A program made the position numbers and the translations under genes. Below are positions 22,448 through 22,584 of a DNA stretch of 22,584 bases, one piece after another. The notes below the pieces were generated by a model that made no database searches, was not told where the DNA came from, and saw nothing but the letters and a program-made list of their open reading frames with translations. The DNA comes from UBA11612 sp963976395. Its GTDB lineage: Bacteria > Pseudomonadota > Alphaproteobacteria > Rhodospirillales > Rhodospirillaceae. Positions within the stretch are counted from its first letter, which is position 1, and the number at the start of each line of letters is the position of its first letter. The stretch lies in contig CAXBLG010000052.1 in NCBI GenBank assembly GCA_963976395.1, forward strand, positions 1 to 22,584. Reading direction: 5' to 3'.

Positions 22448-22584
22448 ATGATTCAGATGCAATCCAATTTAAGTGTTGCCGACAACTCGGGCGCTCGCCG
22501 GGTGATGTGCATCAAAGTGCTTGGCGGCTCAAAACGGAAGTTCGCCGGTGTCGGGGATGTCATCGTTGTGTCCGTGAAGGATGC
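22448..22584 (+). CDS. rplN: 50S ribosomal protein L14, 5' part
   Basis: L14 binds 23S rRNA and forms an intersubunit bridge with 16S rRNA. The first 45 codons are visible before the window ends. The start MIQMQSNLSVADNSGARRVM and the following CIKVLGGSKRKFAGVGDVIV match the family N-terminus and its rRNA-binding face. The ATG at 22448 is preceded by AAGGACG. The gene continues beyond the window; the full protein is normally about 122 residues. Confidence 0.96.
   Translation, partial: MIQMQSNLSVADNSGARRVMCIKVLGGSKRKFAGVGDVIVVSVKD

Overview
The window is a core translation/transcription super-cluster from the chromosome of an alphaproteobacterium, most likely from a Rhodospirillales-like lineage. 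That placement is inferred from gene order and protein sequences. The DNA is moderately GC-rich and every gene reads on the + strand. The order is tuf (3' end only) - tRNA-Trp - secE - nusG - rplK - rplA - rplJ - rplL - rpoB - rpoC - terminator - rpsL - rpsG - fusA - tuf - rpsJ - rplC - rplD - rplW - rplB - rpsS - rplV - rpsC - rplP - rpmC - rpsQ - rplN (5' part). The rpoBC and str blocks adjoin directly, and a second tuf copy lies just ahead of tRNA-Trp/secE.

Region 1 (1-1244): the end of one tuf copy, a sigma70-type promoter (110-138), a long structured leader, tRNA-Trp(CCA), secE and nusG. Region 2 (1245-3806): the L11-L1-L10-L7/L12 genes. A structured leader precedes rplK (candidate L1 target) and a 358-bp leader precedes rplJ (matches the L10 leader family). 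Region 3 (3807-12564): a 231-bp intergenic segment with three hairpins, then rpoB and rpoC, closed by a textbook Rho-independent terminator with a UUCG tetraloop. Region 4 (12565-17135): a strong promoter (TTGACG-17-TATATT) with an AT-rich upstream segment, a leader of about 250 nt with terminator-like and competing hairpins, then rpsL, rpsG, fusA and tuf. Region 5 (17136-22584): a 12-bp perfect hairpin between tuf and rpsJ, then the tightly packed S10 operon, cut by the window edge inside rplN.

The products work as one growth-rate-linked module: the core RNA polymerase subunits beta and beta', the NusG factor that couples polymerase to ribosome, the SecE translocon subunit, the L1 and L7/L12 stalk proteins, the elongation factors EF-G and EF-Tu that act on the stalk, and many large- and small-subunit ribosomal proteins. 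All proteins look full length, with catalytic and binding motifs intact. I see no insertion sequence, phage gene, CRISPR array or defence system, and no pseudogene. The parts worth a second look are non-coding: the leaders of the tRNA-Trp, rplK, rplJ, rpoB, rpsL, rpsJ and rplP units. The strongest candidate for something poorly described is the rpsL leader, with its terminator-like hairpin and alternative pairings, in an operon that lacks the long rpsL-rpsG spacer holding the S7 site in E. coli. Two further points are a TEN/TES/AES repeat tail on L3 and a possible codon-use break near the 3' end of tuf.
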